Assembly (NCBI GenBank): GCA_019638845.1 | Contig: JAHBSZ010000001.1 | Coordinates: forward strand, 496,001 to 560,000 | Origin: Salinibacterium sp. | Lineage (GTDB): Bacteria; Actinomycetota; Actinomycetes; Actinomycetales; Microbacteriaceae | Reading direction: 5' to 3' | Length of the DNA: 64,000 nucleotides | Part shown: piece by piece, positions 27,966-36,730 of the stretch | Position numbering within the stretch: the first letter of the stretch is position 1 | Layout: each line of letters begins with the position of its first letter | Program-made: the position numbers and the translations under genes | The notes under the pieces: model-generated | Database searches by the model: none | Seen by the model: the letters and a program-made list of their open reading frames with translations, nothing else | What the model was told of the DNA's origin: nothing

Positions 27966-28679
27966 TCAACCCGCACCGATCACGCCGGCGTCACCGGCTT
28001 GCTCGATCTCGTATTCCCGGATCTCGCCCTGCAACCCCCGCAATGCGGTTCGCAGCGCGCGCTCGGAGTCGAGACCGTTCGCCTTTGCCGACGCGACAAT
28101 AGCGAGCAATAGCGGGCCGAGTTCGTCCTCGTTCGTGACGTTCACTGCGCCGGGGAGCGTGGCGTCGATCAGTCCCACCTTGTGGGCGCGACCGAGGAGC
28201 TTGTCGGCGAGCGCAAGGGCGGGCATCCGTTGCGGAATACCGTCGAGCACGCTCGTGCGGTGTGGTTTCTCGGTCTTCTTGAGGTCGTCCCAGACCGCCA
28301 TGACGTCGTCAGCGGTTTGGATATTCATCGCCGCCTGTTCGGTGGTGTCACCAAACACGTGCGGATGTCTGCCGATCATCTTTTGCGTCATGTGTGCGGC
28401 GACGTCCTCGAGGGTGAATAGCCCGGCCTCGGCCGCGATGTCGGAATGGAACACGACCTGATACAGCACGTCACCGAGCTCTTCGATGAGTTCGTCACGG
28501 TTGCCGGTCTCGATGGCGTCGACGAGTTCGTAGGTCTCCTCGACGAGATACTGCACGAGCGATTCGTGAGTCTGTTCGCGATCCCAGGCGCAACCGCCGG
28601 GTGCTCGGAGTCGCTCAAGCACAGCAATCAGTTCGTCGAGCCGCGGGTGCGGCGCGGCCGGATCCAGAGCGTCGGTCAT
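27966..28679 (-). CDS. mazG: MazG nucleoside triphosphate pyrophosphohydrolase
   Basis: 237 aa. N-terminal MazG domain with GCAWDREQTHESLVQYLVEETYELVDAI and EELGDVLYQVVFHS (metal-binding E-E-x2-E and E-x3-D); a second helical part follows with YDLKKTEK-type VWDDLKKTEKP. The enzyme hydrolyses (d)NTPs, including oxidised or alarmone-derived ones. Length fits the single MazG plus tail form seen in Actinobacteria. GAGAATCG occurs 6 nt before the ATG with no Shine-Dalgarno, as for hisS. Confidence 0.93.
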   Translation of the reverse strand: MTDALDPAAPHPRLDELIAVLERLRAPGGCAWDREQTHESLVQYLVEETYELVDAIETGNRDELIEELGDVLYQVVFHSDIAAEAGLFTLEDVAAHMTQKMIGRHPHVFGDTTEQAAMNIQTADDVMAVWDDLKKTEKPHRTSVLDGIPQRMPALALADKLLGRAHKVGLIDATLPGAVNVTNEDELGPLLLAIVASAKANGLDSERALRTALRGLQGEIREYEIEQAGDAGVIGAG

Positions 28680-28710
28680 ACAGCGATTCTCGCAGTGACA
28701 GACTCGAGGT

Positions 28711-28809
28711 ATGTCACAAGGCCCCCGCCCCGTCATGCTCGTGATCATCACCCTTGCTGCGATCGCCGCTGGCATCGTGATCGCCCGACTCGCCGGTGTG
28801 GGTGTCTGA
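28711..28809 (+). CDS. 32-residue membrane microprotein coupled to a nuclease gene
   Basis: An ATG-TGA frame encodes 32 residues starting MSQGPRPVMLVIITLA and ending ARLAGVGV, almost all in one hydrophobic helix (residues 9-26). Its TGA overlaps the ATG of the thermonuclease gene by one base (TGATG), so translation could be coupled. GAGGT lies immediately before the ATG (tight spacing). No homologue is recognised; a leader peptide that sets nuclease translation is the main alternative. Confidence 0.45.
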   Translation: MSQGPRPVMLVIITLAAIAAGIVIARLAGVGV

Positions 28810-29357
28810 TGCGCAAGATCGTCACGCTGATCGTCATTGTCGGGCTCGTGGTGCTAGCGCTCGTGGGCACCCAGAACGGCTGGTTCGCGGGCACGGGCAC
28901 GACCAACCCCACCAGCCCGGAACCCGCAGCCGACAGTGGGCAGAGCGCCGACGCGATCCCCCCGGACGCCACCGAGGCTGTCGTCGAGTACGTTCACGAC
29001 GGCGACACGCTCTTCCTCACCGACGGCCGCAAGGTCCGGATGCTCGGCATCAACACTCCCGAGATCGGCAACAATCTCGAATGCTACGGCGACGAGGCAA
29101 CCGCCCTGCTGCGTTCGCTGCTACCCGAAGGCACTCACGTGTGGGTCGAGCAGGACGTCGAGCCCCTCGACCAGTACGGGCGCTCACTGCTGTTCGTCTA
29201 CACGGATGACGGCACCAACGTGAACCTCGAACTGCTCCGCGAGGGTGCCGCCGAGGTGGAGATGTACCGACCGAACGTGTTGTTCCGCGACGAGATCTAC
29301 GCCGCGCAGGATTCCGCGCGCGCAGCCGACCTCGGCCTGTGGGGTGCCTGCAACTAG
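28809..29357 (+). CDS. Membrane-anchored thermonuclease (SNase family)
   Basis: 182 aa: N-terminal membrane anchor (residues 4-22), linker, then SNase fold. Catalytic and metal-site blocks visible: VHDGDTLFL with DGRKVRMLGINTPEIG (Asp/Arg), and PLDQYGRSLLFVYTDDGTNVN. The usual C-terminal DEIYAAQDSARAADLGLWGACN is complete. It probably cleaves extracellular or wall-adjacent nucleic acids. Its ATG overlaps the microprotein's stop. Converges on the DUF222 pseudogene with a 32 nt gap. Confidence 0.9.
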   Translation: MRKIVTLIVIVGLVVLALVGTQNGWFAGTGTTNPTSPEPAADSGQSADAIPPDATEAVVEYVHDGDTLFLTDGRKVRMLGINTPEIGNNLECYGDEATALLRSLLPEGTHVWVEQDVEPLDQYGRSLLFVYTDDGTNVNLELLREGAAEVEMYRPNVLFRDEIYAAQDSARAADLGLWGACN

Positions 29358-29389
29358 ACGTCTGTCCAACTAGGGCGATGGGCATGCCG

Positions 29390-30593
29390 CTACGCCGCGC
29401 GCAGCGGGTTCTTCGACTCGAGCAGGATCCGTCCCCGGCTCGAATCAACGTCCGGCGGCGGGATCAGCCAGTAGCGCGCCCCGTCGTACTCAATCTCCCA
29501 GTGATGGTTGTGGAACAGCAGGTTGTGGTACCGGCACAGCAAGATCCCGTTCGAAATGTCGGTTTTCCCGTTGTGTTTCACCCACTGTTTGATGTGATGC
29601 GCCTCCGTCCAGGATGGAGGCCGGTCACACCCCGGGGCCATACAACCGCCATCGCGGGCGGCGAGGGCCCGTCGCTGCCGCCGCGAGTAGAGCCGCTGTT
29701 CGCGGGCCAGATCGAGCGGTTGGCCGTCTCCGTCAAGCAGAATCGGCACCATCGCACCTGAGCACGTCAATCGTTCGACCGTCGCGATCGAGACCGGGTC
29801 GGGCTGACCTTCGAGGAAGCCGTGGCCGCTGCCGTTGCTGACCGCCTCTTGAGTCACGTGGACGTTGATGACGGCGCCTCCTGACCCGAGCAACTGGCTC
29901 GAGTCGGCCGCTGCACCCTGCTGAAGTAGCTCAAGGAAGACATCGGAGGCGAGCTGTTCGGTCGTGCGCTCGTCCGTAGCGATCATCTCAGCTTGTGCCT
30001 TCGCATCGTCGCTCACGAACCGCGGACCACCTCTGCGCGGCGACGTTGCCCGATCGAAGAGGTTGGTGAACACGGCACTCGTCTCCGGATCCATGAGCCA
30101 GGTGGCGCGACTCATGCCGTCGGACAGTTTCGTGAAGCGCAGCGAGCGCTGGGCTCGGCGAGCGTTCTCCCTTTCCGCGATGCCGGACTCGTCGAGCCGA
30201 TCACGCAGCTCGCGCGCACGGCGGTGGAGTCGGTCGGGGTCGAGGGCGGCGGCCTCGGTGCAGAGTTGCGCCGCGGCATCCGTCAACATGATCTCGGTGA
30301 TGTTGCCGTTGGGTGCACCGAGACCGTCGCGGATGGCGTCGGCCGAGGCGATGGGCAGCGAACCATCGATGATCGAGCGGAACACCGCGCTAAGCCACGG
30401 TGCGGCCTCGTCGCTCACGATGCGCCCGACGCGCACCGCTTCGGAGGCTTCGCGAGCTGTCGTGCGATTGGTGACGCGGACGACCTCTTCAGGCGTGCGT
30501 GTCGGCAAGTTGCCGTTCACGGGAGGCCTGTCGAAGCAACTCGAGCAGGTCTGAATCGGTGAGCGACTGGAAATGTTCCGCCGACCGCGGCAC
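29390..30593 (-). pseudogene. DUF222/HNH endonuclease gene broken by a frameshifting internal deletion
   Basis: The C-terminal DUF222 part and HNH nuclease domain (CMAPGCDRPPSWTEAHHIKQW, HNLLFHNHHW) read in one frame, whereas the conserved N-terminus (AEHFQSLTDSDLLELLRQ, then ERQLADTHA) reads in another frame from a GTG at 30593 and stops at TGA 30489-30491. In intact relatives about 25-30 residues separate DTHA from TPEELVR; here TPEEVVRVT begins at almost the same bases as DTHA. So a deletion of that segment appears to have left the gene out of frame. The longer frame in the HNH register has no family-like N-terminus. Confidence 0.7.
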
Positions 30594-30597
30594 GCGA

Positions 30598-31674
30598 TCA
30601 AACGGTGGGGGGAATCTGTGGAGAAGTGAACAGCCACTCGGGCAATTCCCCTCGCGAGAACAGGGTGTTCAGCAATTCGCCCATGCTGTATTCCGGGTCG
30701 ATAGCGCGCACCTCATCGATGTGGATGCCCGCCACCGACCCGCGCCCGAGCGCCCAGTTGAGCCACGCGAGCATGCACAACGGAGCCTTGCGGTGCGTGT
30801 CATCCGACCGCGAGATGAGGGTGGTCAGGAGGGCGATCGCGGCCTCGACACGCTCCGTCGACGGACGCGGGCCGTGGCCCATCATAAGGTCGGCCGCCTG
30901 CACGTCGACGTTCGCATAGGTCTTGCGCGCCTCCATCCCGAAACAGGTGTCGGCAGACCACATGGCGTCACCCAGCTCAAGGCCGAACGCCCACTGGAGC
31001 ATCACGAGGTCGCGGACGGGAGGGCCCTTCAGGGCGAAGAGCAGCAGCGCACCGCTCGACGTGATGTCTGCGGCATCCCAGGCGAGGGCATTCTCGGCAA
31101 GAAACGGTAGGTCCGCGAGCTCGTCGAGTTCGTCGGTTTCCTCTGCTTCGATGCTGTCCACCTCCTCCCCCTCGGCAAGCCTGTACAACCTCGCAAGTTC
31201 GACGGTCATCCGGCGGCACGTCAACTCATCGGCCGAAGGGACGCGCGCTGGCACGGTCGGAGCGCGGTGCTGCGGCTCGATCTCGCCCAAGGGACGCCCG
31301 GCCGGCGGCACATCGGGATCGAAGTACGAGCCCCATCCGTCGCACCCGACGATCAAGGCATCTTTGACGCCAAACCCCGCCTGCTCGAAGCGGCGGAGCA
31401 GTAGGGAGAGGAGGTCGCGGTCACTGGCGAAGGGGGCATCCGTGCAGATCACCGGGACGACCCCATCGACCTCGGGAATCTTGCAGAATAGTCCGATCAC
31501 GGTTGAGGCGAATCGCCCGTAGCCGCGTGAGGGCAGGTCGAAGCGCAGGGTTGCGTGAGTGCGTTTTCCACGGAAACCCAGCAGCACGAGGCTGTTGCGA
31601 GGAGTCGTTCCCGCGAGAGCGGGGAGGTTGGCGAGCAGGTCGGCGGCACTGGCATTTCGGATCACAGTGGTCAT
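30598..31674 (-). CDS. DUF4192 family protein
   Basis: 358 aa. Matches DUF4192: N-terminus ADLLANLPALAGTTPRNSLVLLGF, VVPVICTDAPF, and the C-terminal CMLAWLNWALGRGSVAGIHIDEVRAIDPEYSMGELLNTLF. Cytosolic, function unknown; common in Actinobacteria. Insert SIEAEETDELDELADL is acidic and variable. Divergent from the RecQ-like gene (89 nt apart); no clear Shine-Dalgarno. Confidence 0.87.
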   Translation of the reverse strand: MTTVIRNASAADLLANLPALAGTTPRNSLVLLGFRGKRTHATLRFDLPSRGYGRFASTVIGLFCKIPEVDGVVPVICTDAPFASDRDLLSLLLRRFEQAGFGVKDALIVGCDGWGSYFDPDVPPAGRPLGEIEPQHRAPTVPARVPSADELTCRRMTVELARLYRLAEGEEVDSIEAEETDELDELADLPFLAENALAWDAADITSSGALLLFALKGPPVRDLVMLQWAFGLELGDAMWSADTCFGMEARKTYANVDVQAADLMMGHGPRPSTERVEAAIALLTTLISRSDDTHRKAPLCMLAWLNWALGRGSVAGIHIDEVRAIDPEYSMGELLNTLFSRGELPEWLFTSPQIPPTV

Positions 31675-31763
31675 CCGACGAGTGTGCGGCAGCAGACCGG
31701 TTCGCGATTCAGTCGACGACGCATCTGTGGAGAGCGTCGGTCGCGGATGTCACACTGAGGACG

Positions 31764-33851
31764 ATGACAACCCCAAGCGACGCGACCCGTTCAGAAGCAC
31801 TCGCCATTCTTCGCACGCTGGTCGGTCGCGACGACGCCGACTTTCACGAGGGTCAGTTCGAGGCGATCAGCGCGCTCGTCGATGATGGCGCTCGGGCGTT
31901 GGTGGTGCAGCGCACGGGGTGGGGCAAGTCCGCTGTGTACTTCGTCGCGACATTGTTGATCAGGAGGCGAGGCGCCGGTCCGACCATCCTTGTCTCACCC
32001 CTGCTTGCCCTGATGCGCGACCAGATCGCTGCCGCGGCGAGGGCGGGCGTCAGAGCGGTGGCGATCAACTCGACGAATCCGCACGAGTGGACCCAGATTC
32101 AGCAGGCGCTGGCGAACGACGAGGTCGACGTGCTGCTTGTGTCGCCCGAACGGCTGAACAACCCCGCCTTCCGCGAGAAGCAGCTACCCGAACTGGTCGG
32201 GCGCACCGGGATGCTCGTCGTCGACGAAGCCCATTGCATCAGCGATTGGGGCCACGACTTCCGGCCCGACTACCGGCGGCTACGCGACCTCATCGCCACT
32301 CTTCCTGCAACTGTTCCGGTGCTCGCCACCACCGCGACAGCAAACTCGCGGGTTGTGGATGACGTCGCGGAGCAACTCGGCGGCGCGGTGACCATCCGCG
32401 GCCCGCTCGCCCGCAAGTCGCTTCGCCTCGGGGTGCTCAGCCTGCCTGACGCGGCGGCCCGACTCGCCTGGCTGCTCTCCCACCTCCGCGACCTCCCCGG
32501 TTGCGGCATCATCTATACGCTGACGGTTTCGGCCGCCGAGAACACTGCTCGGATGCTGCGCGAGGCCGGCCACGACGTGCACGCCTATACCGGCCAGACC
32601 GACACTGCCGAGCGTGAGATTCTCGAACAGCGTCTCAAAGGCAACGACCTGAAAGCACTCATCGCGACGAGTGCGCTCGGCATGGGCTTCGACAAGCCCG
32701 ACCTCGGCTTCGTGCTGCACTTGGGTGCGCCGAGCTCTCCTGTTGCGTACTACCAGCAGGTGGGCCGCGCCGGCCGCGCGACAGAGAACGCTGACGTTCT
32801 GCTCCTCCCCGGGCTCGAGGACGAAGCGATCTGGCACTATTTCGCAACTGCATCGATGCCGTCTCAGGCGAGGGCCGAAGCCGTGATCGCTGAGCTCGAT
32901 TCGGAACCCACGAGTACTCCCGCACTGGAGGCGCGCGTCGACATCCGGCGCACTCCGCTTGAGCTGCTGCTCAAGGTGCTCGACGTCGATGGCGCGGTGC
33001 GCAAAGTGCAGGGCGGCTGGATCGCGACCGGCCAACCGTGGACGTACGACAAGGAACGCTACGACCGCATCGCCGCGGAGCGCGAGGCCGAACAGCAGCA
33101 CATGCTCGAATACGAGTCGACCGCACAGTGCCGCATGGCGTACCTCCAGAGTTCGCTCGATGACAATTCCGCGGTTCCGTGTGGGCGCTGCGACAACTGT
33201 GCGGGCGTCTGGTATCCGACCGACATTGGCACGGATGCCGCGACCGCAGCCGCGTCATCCCTCGACCGAGTCGGCGTGCCGATCGACCCGCGAGCACAGT
33301 GGCCCGTGGGGTCACCCCACGCTCGCGGCACCATTGCGCCCGGGGAACGGATGCTCGAGGGCCGCGCCCTCGCCCGCCTCACCGACCTCGGCTGGGGCAA
33401 CACTCTCCGCACCCTGTTCGCGCCCGGCGCTCCCGACGCGCCGGCCTCCCCCGTGCTGCTCGGTGCGTGCGTACGGGTGCTCGCGGACTGGAACTGGGAG
33501 ACCCGCCCCGTCGCCGTCGTCTCGCTGCCATCCCGCGGCCGCCCCCTGCTCATCCACTCAGTAGCGCAGGGTCTCGCGGGCGCCGGCAAGCTCCCCTACC
33601 TCGGATCCCTCGACTACGCCGCCCCACCCGTCGGCGGCCCGGGTGGCAACAGCGCGTACCGCCTCGCCCAAGTCTTCGGAGCGTTCACAGTCTCCCCTGC
33701 GCTAGCCGCGGCACTCGCGGATGTCTCGGGGCCGATCCTGCTCGTCGACGACCTGGCCGACAGCCGCTGGACGCTCACCGTCGCCGCGCGGGTGTTGCGT
33801 GGCTCGGGGGTCTCGGGTGTGCTGCCGTTCGTGGTGGGGGTGCGGGGTTAG
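31764..33851 (+). CDS. RecQ-family ATP-dependent DNA helicase with a PRTase-like C-terminal domain
   Basis: About 695 aa. RecA1 has Walker A TGWGKS (51-56) and DEAH (154-157); RecA2 continues through YYQQVGRAGR; a Zn-binding patch C-x16-C-x2-C-x2-C (QCRMAYLQSSLDDNSAVPCGRCDNC, read in parts) follows. After about residue 490 comes a domain with PVLLGACVRVLADWNWETRP and PILLVDDLADSRWT, like a phosphoribosyltransferase fold (ComF-type VDD motif). RecQ helicases unwind DNA 3'-5' in recombination and repair. The ATG is preceded by GAGG; in-frame sequence upstream is the divergent promoter region. Confidence 0.87.
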   Translation: MTTPSDATRSEALAILRTLVGRDDADFHEGQFEAISALVDDGARALVVQRTGWGKSAVYFVATLLIRRRGAGPTILVSPLLALMRDQIAAAARAGVRAVAINSTNPHEWTQIQQALANDEVDVLLVSPERLNNPAFREKQLPELVGRTGMLVVDEAHCISDWGHDFRPDYRRLRDLIATLPATVPVLATTATANSRVVDDVAEQLGGAVTIRGPLARKSLRLGVLSLPDAAARLAWLLSHLRDLPGCGIIYTLTVSAAENTARMLREAGHDVHAYTGQTDTAEREILEQRLKGNDLKALIATSALGMGFDKPDLGFVLHLGAPSSPVAYYQQVGRAGRATENADVLLLPGLEDEAIWHYFATASMPSQARAEAVIAELDSEPTSTPALEARVDIRRTPLELLLKVLDVDGAVRKVQGGWIATGQPWTYDKERYDRIAAEREAEQQHMLEYESTAQCRMAYLQSSLDDNSAVPCGRCDNCAGVWYPTDIGTDAATAAASSLDRVGVPIDPRAQWPVGSPHARGTIAPGERMLEGRALARLTDLGWGNTLRTLFAPGAPDAPASPVLLGACVRVLADWNWETRPVAVVSLPSRGRPLLIHSVAQGLAGAGKLPYLGSLDYAAPPVGGPGGNSAYRLAQVFGAFTVSPALAAALADVSGPILLVDDLADSRWTLTVAARVLRGSGVSGVLPFVVGVRG

Positions 33852-33872
33852 AGAACTGACGGCCCTACGCCA

Positions 33873-34865
33873 CTACCCGAGGGCATCATCCGCAACCACG
33901 AGCTCGCGCTCGGCCTCACGCGAACCGCGCCGCGCGCCCCCGACGAGCACGAGCGACCGGATGCTGATACCCACGATGAGCACGGTGACCACCGCCAGCA
34001 GCAGCCAGGCGAAGAGCTGCCAGCCGGGAAACGCGACCACTGACAACCACTCGATGCCGTAGACGGCGGTTGCGGAGAACGGGAACGTGAACGACCAGAA
34101 TCCTAGGGAGAACGTCAGGCGGAGATAGCGCGGCACAAGCGCCAACTGCAGCAGGAGCATGACGACGGTGAGCGCGAGCAGGGATTGCGAGATCGGGTCG
34201 TCCCTTTCCCCCATCACCGCGAACCACGCCGACCCGGCGACCACCGGGGGCGCTATCAGGATCGCCAGGGTGGGCGTGAGCGGACCCGGCAATGCGGGTA
34301 GGACTGCGAGCCGCGCGAGCAGGAGCGGAAAGATCGCCAGCCAGAAGAAGATGCCCACCGCGAACGCACCCATCGCGACGGCAGGCAGCCCGATACTGGT
34401 TGCGGCGAGGGATGCCACCAACCCTCCACCGACCGTGGGCAGCAGGTAGCCGGGATGCAGGGACTCAGGCTTGAGGCCGCCCCGAACCCAGAAGCTGAGC
34501 ATCCAGCCCGCGAGCAGCGCGACCGCGACGATCGACGCGATCACCAAGACCGTGCCCGCCAGCGGCACGAGCCTGTGCAGGTGCGCGCCCAACAGCATCC
34601 CGACGAGTGGTACAAGCGCAGCGATCGGACCTTGAACGGGATGCCGCAGCTGATCCGCCGCGCTTTCCGTGCTGCGGAAGCCACGCGCGAGATGAGCCGC
34701 GATCAGCCAGACCCACGCAATGGATGCCACGATCCAGAGCCCTTCGGCGACAACCGCCGGCACCCCGAGCAGCCGAACTGCCGCCGACCATGCGCCGGCA
34801 AGCCCAGCCAGACCGAAGGCGATCGCCAGAGTGTTCAACGGGATGCGTTGCCCGGTAGTGGTCAT
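33873..34865 (-). CDS. TehA/SLAC1-family (TDT) transporter
   Basis: 330 aa, about ten membrane segments, typical TDT/SLAC1 architecture with FWLAIFPLLLARLAV and FTFPFSATAVYGIEWL. The family includes tellurite-resistance TehA, malate transporters and anion channels; the substrate here cannot be assigned. C-terminus is short and charged. Converges with the RecQ-like gene (21 nt gap). Confidence 0.8.
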   Translation of the reverse strand: MTTTGQRIPLNTLAIAFGLAGLAGAWSAAVRLLGVPAVVAEGLWIVASIAWVWLIAAHLARGFRSTESAADQLRHPVQGPIAALVPLVGMLLGAHLHRLVPLAGTVLVIASIVAVALLAGWMLSFWVRGGLKPESLHPGYLLPTVGGGLVASLAATSIGLPAVAMGAFAVGIFFWLAIFPLLLARLAVLPALPGPLTPTLAILIAPPVVAGSAWFAVMGERDDPISQSLLALTVVMLLLQLALVPRYLRLTFSLGFWSFTFPFSATAVYGIEWLSVVAFPGWQLFAWLLLAVVTVLIVGISIRSLVLVGGARRGSREAERELVVADDALG

Positions 34866-34940
34866 GGTGTGAAGATACTCCGCAACACGAGCCCGGCCGG
34901 TACTACCGACCGCGCCCGCGTCGCGGGGGTCTAGGTGCCG

Positions 34941-35141
34941 CTAGGCGGCAAGAATGTGTCCGTCATCAACCGCGACCTCGGTGAGGGTGCCATCACCGTT
35001 CATCTGAAGCGACGTCGTCCCCGCGAGCGGAGACATGCCGCCTGCTCGCGCGAACAGTGCAAAGGCCAAGCCCACGATGGCCGCTGCCGTGATCGGCAAC
35101 GCAAGCGCAAGAGCAACGCCCACAATCATGAAATCGTACAA
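34941..35141 (-). CDS. Small single-pass membrane protein
   Basis: 66 residues: one strong membrane helix (IVGVALALALPITAAAIVGLAFALFARAGG in register) and a soluble tail SLQMNGDGTLTEVAVDDGHILAA. A TTG start is inferred because GGAGGG lies 7 nt before it; the alternative ATG is four codons downstream. No homologue recognised; it is separated by 75 nt from tehA and lies downstream of the MFS gene. Function unknown. Confidence 0.5.
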   Translation of the reverse strand: MYDFMIVGVALALALPITAAAIVGLAFALFARAGGMSPLAGTTSLQMNGDGTLTEVAVDDGHILAA

Positions 35142-35252
35142 TTCCGTACCCTCCGCTTCCCGTCTTGGTGACGACAAGACTGACGATATTCCTGACCGCA
35201 CGTTCGCACGATCCCCAGTGGGAGTGACGCCCGTCCGGGTGGGGTGCGCGGC

Positions 35253-36686
35253 CTACGCCGATGCGGCCTCCGGGGGCACCTGCACCGCGAATTCGACGTG
35301 CGATTTCGGCATCGCCAGCGCCGCGGCGACACTCGCCACCACAACGATGAACACCGCGAGGAACACTGCGCCCGAGCCGGCCTGCACGGTCGCGGGCGAG
35401 AGTGACGCAGCATCCTCTCGGGCGAAAATGCTGTTGGCGATAGCACCGAAGACCGCGACGCCGACTGCGCTGCCGATCGAGCGGGCGAACATGTTTGTCC
35501 CGGTGACAACGCCACGTTCATTCCACGGCACGCTCGACTGGGCAGCGATGAGGGCCGAGGTTGAGACGAGCCCCATCCCTAGACCGATCACAAAGCACGA
35601 GATTGCGACAATCGCCACCGAGGGCGAATTCGCGAAGAAGGCGAGAGACGCCGTGCCCAGCAGCACGAACGTCAATCCGATCAATGCCGTACGGCGAAAC
35701 CCAATGCGCAGATAGAACCGGCCGGAAAAGCCTGCGGATATCGGCCAGCCGAGCGTGAGAGCGGCGAGCGCGAGGCCGGCAACGATCGGCGGAACACCGA
35801 GCGAGCCTTCGAGATAAGTCGGAACGAACGACGTGAGGCCCAAGACCATCGCCCCGGTGCCGAGCCCGATCAGGGTGGTTGTCAGCAGCAGCCGTCGCGA
35901 GAACACCCAGAGCGGAAGGATCGGCTCCGCGGCCCGGGTCTCGACGAAGATGAAGGCGGCGAGAAGCACTCCTCCGATCGCGAAGGCACCGATGGACTGT
36001 GGGGAATCCCAAGCCCAGGCCTGCCCGCCCTCCAACACGGCAAGGATGACGAACGTCAACGAGACGGTCAGCAGCACACCACCGAGGTAGTCGATCTTGT
36101 GCTCGCGCTTCTCGATCGATTCGTGGAACGAGCGGATGAGCATCCACCCGGCAAGGATGCACAGCGGGATGTTGATGAAGAACACCCCACGCCAGATGCC
36201 GAACTGAGAGAACAACCCGCCGAGCGTCGGGCCGACCACCGACGAGACACCCCACACCGCCGCAAGATAGCCCTGGGTGCGGGCCCGTTCGGCCACGGTG
36301 TAGATGTCACCGACGATCGTGATTGACATGGGCTGCACTGCCCCGGCGCCGAGACCCTGCACCGCACGGAATGCGATCAAGGCCGGCATGCTCCACGCGA
36401 ACCCGCAGAGTATCGAGCCGAGCAGGAACAGCCCGATTCCGATGAGGATGATCGGCTTGCGGCCGAACGTGTCGGAGAGTTTTGCATAGATCGGCACGGT
36501 GACCGCCTGCGCGAGCAAGTACACGGAGAACAGCCACGGGAACAGGGCAAAATCGCCGAGATCGTTGACGATGGTCGGCACCGCCGTGGCGAGCACTGTG
36601 GCATCGATGGCGACGAGCCCCGTCGTGACCATGAGTGAGATCAGAATGGGTCCGCGCTCGGAGCGGAAGCCGACAGCCGTGGTCAT
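35253..36686 (-). CDS. MFS drug exporter (EmrB/QacA-like, DHA2 family)
   Basis: 477 aa, about 14 membrane segments. Motif A-like KLSDTFGRKPIILIG after the second helix, motif C-type region VGPTLGGLFSQFGIWRGVFFINIP, as in proton-driven multidrug exporters. The gene is divergent (44 bp) from the CPBP protease and has no obvious own regulator next to it. Substrate not predictable. Confidence 0.9.
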   Translation of the reverse strand: MTTAVGFRSERGPILISLMVTTGLVAIDATVLATAVPTIVNDLGDFALFPWLFSVYLLAQAVTVPIYAKLSDTFGRKPIILIGIGLFLLGSILCGFAWSMPALIAFRAVQGLGAGAVQPMSITIVGDIYTVAERARTQGYLAAVWGVSSVVGPTLGGLFSQFGIWRGVFFINIPLCILAGWMLIRSFHESIEKREHKIDYLGGVLLTVSLTFVILAVLEGGQAWAWDSPQSIGAFAIGGVLLAAFIFVETRAAEPILPLWVFSRRLLLTTTLIGLGTGAMVLGLTSFVPTYLEGSLGVPPIVAGLALAALTLGWPISAGFSGRFYLRIGFRRTALIGLTFVLLGTASLAFFANSPSVAIVAISCFVIGLGMGLVSTSALIAAQSSVPWNERGVVTGTNMFARSIGSAVGVAVFGAIANSIFAREDAASLSPATVQAGSGAVFLAVFIVVVASVAAALAMPKSHVEFAVQVPPEAASA

Positions 36687-36730
36687 TGTAGGAACAAGTC
36701 TGCCCTTACCTTCAGCATTCCCGTGACAGC

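Noticed and set aside
27757..27969. A 70-residue minus-strand frame directly after mazG
   Set aside because: It runs through the hairpins of the structured element, has no hydrophobic or domain signal and odd composition.
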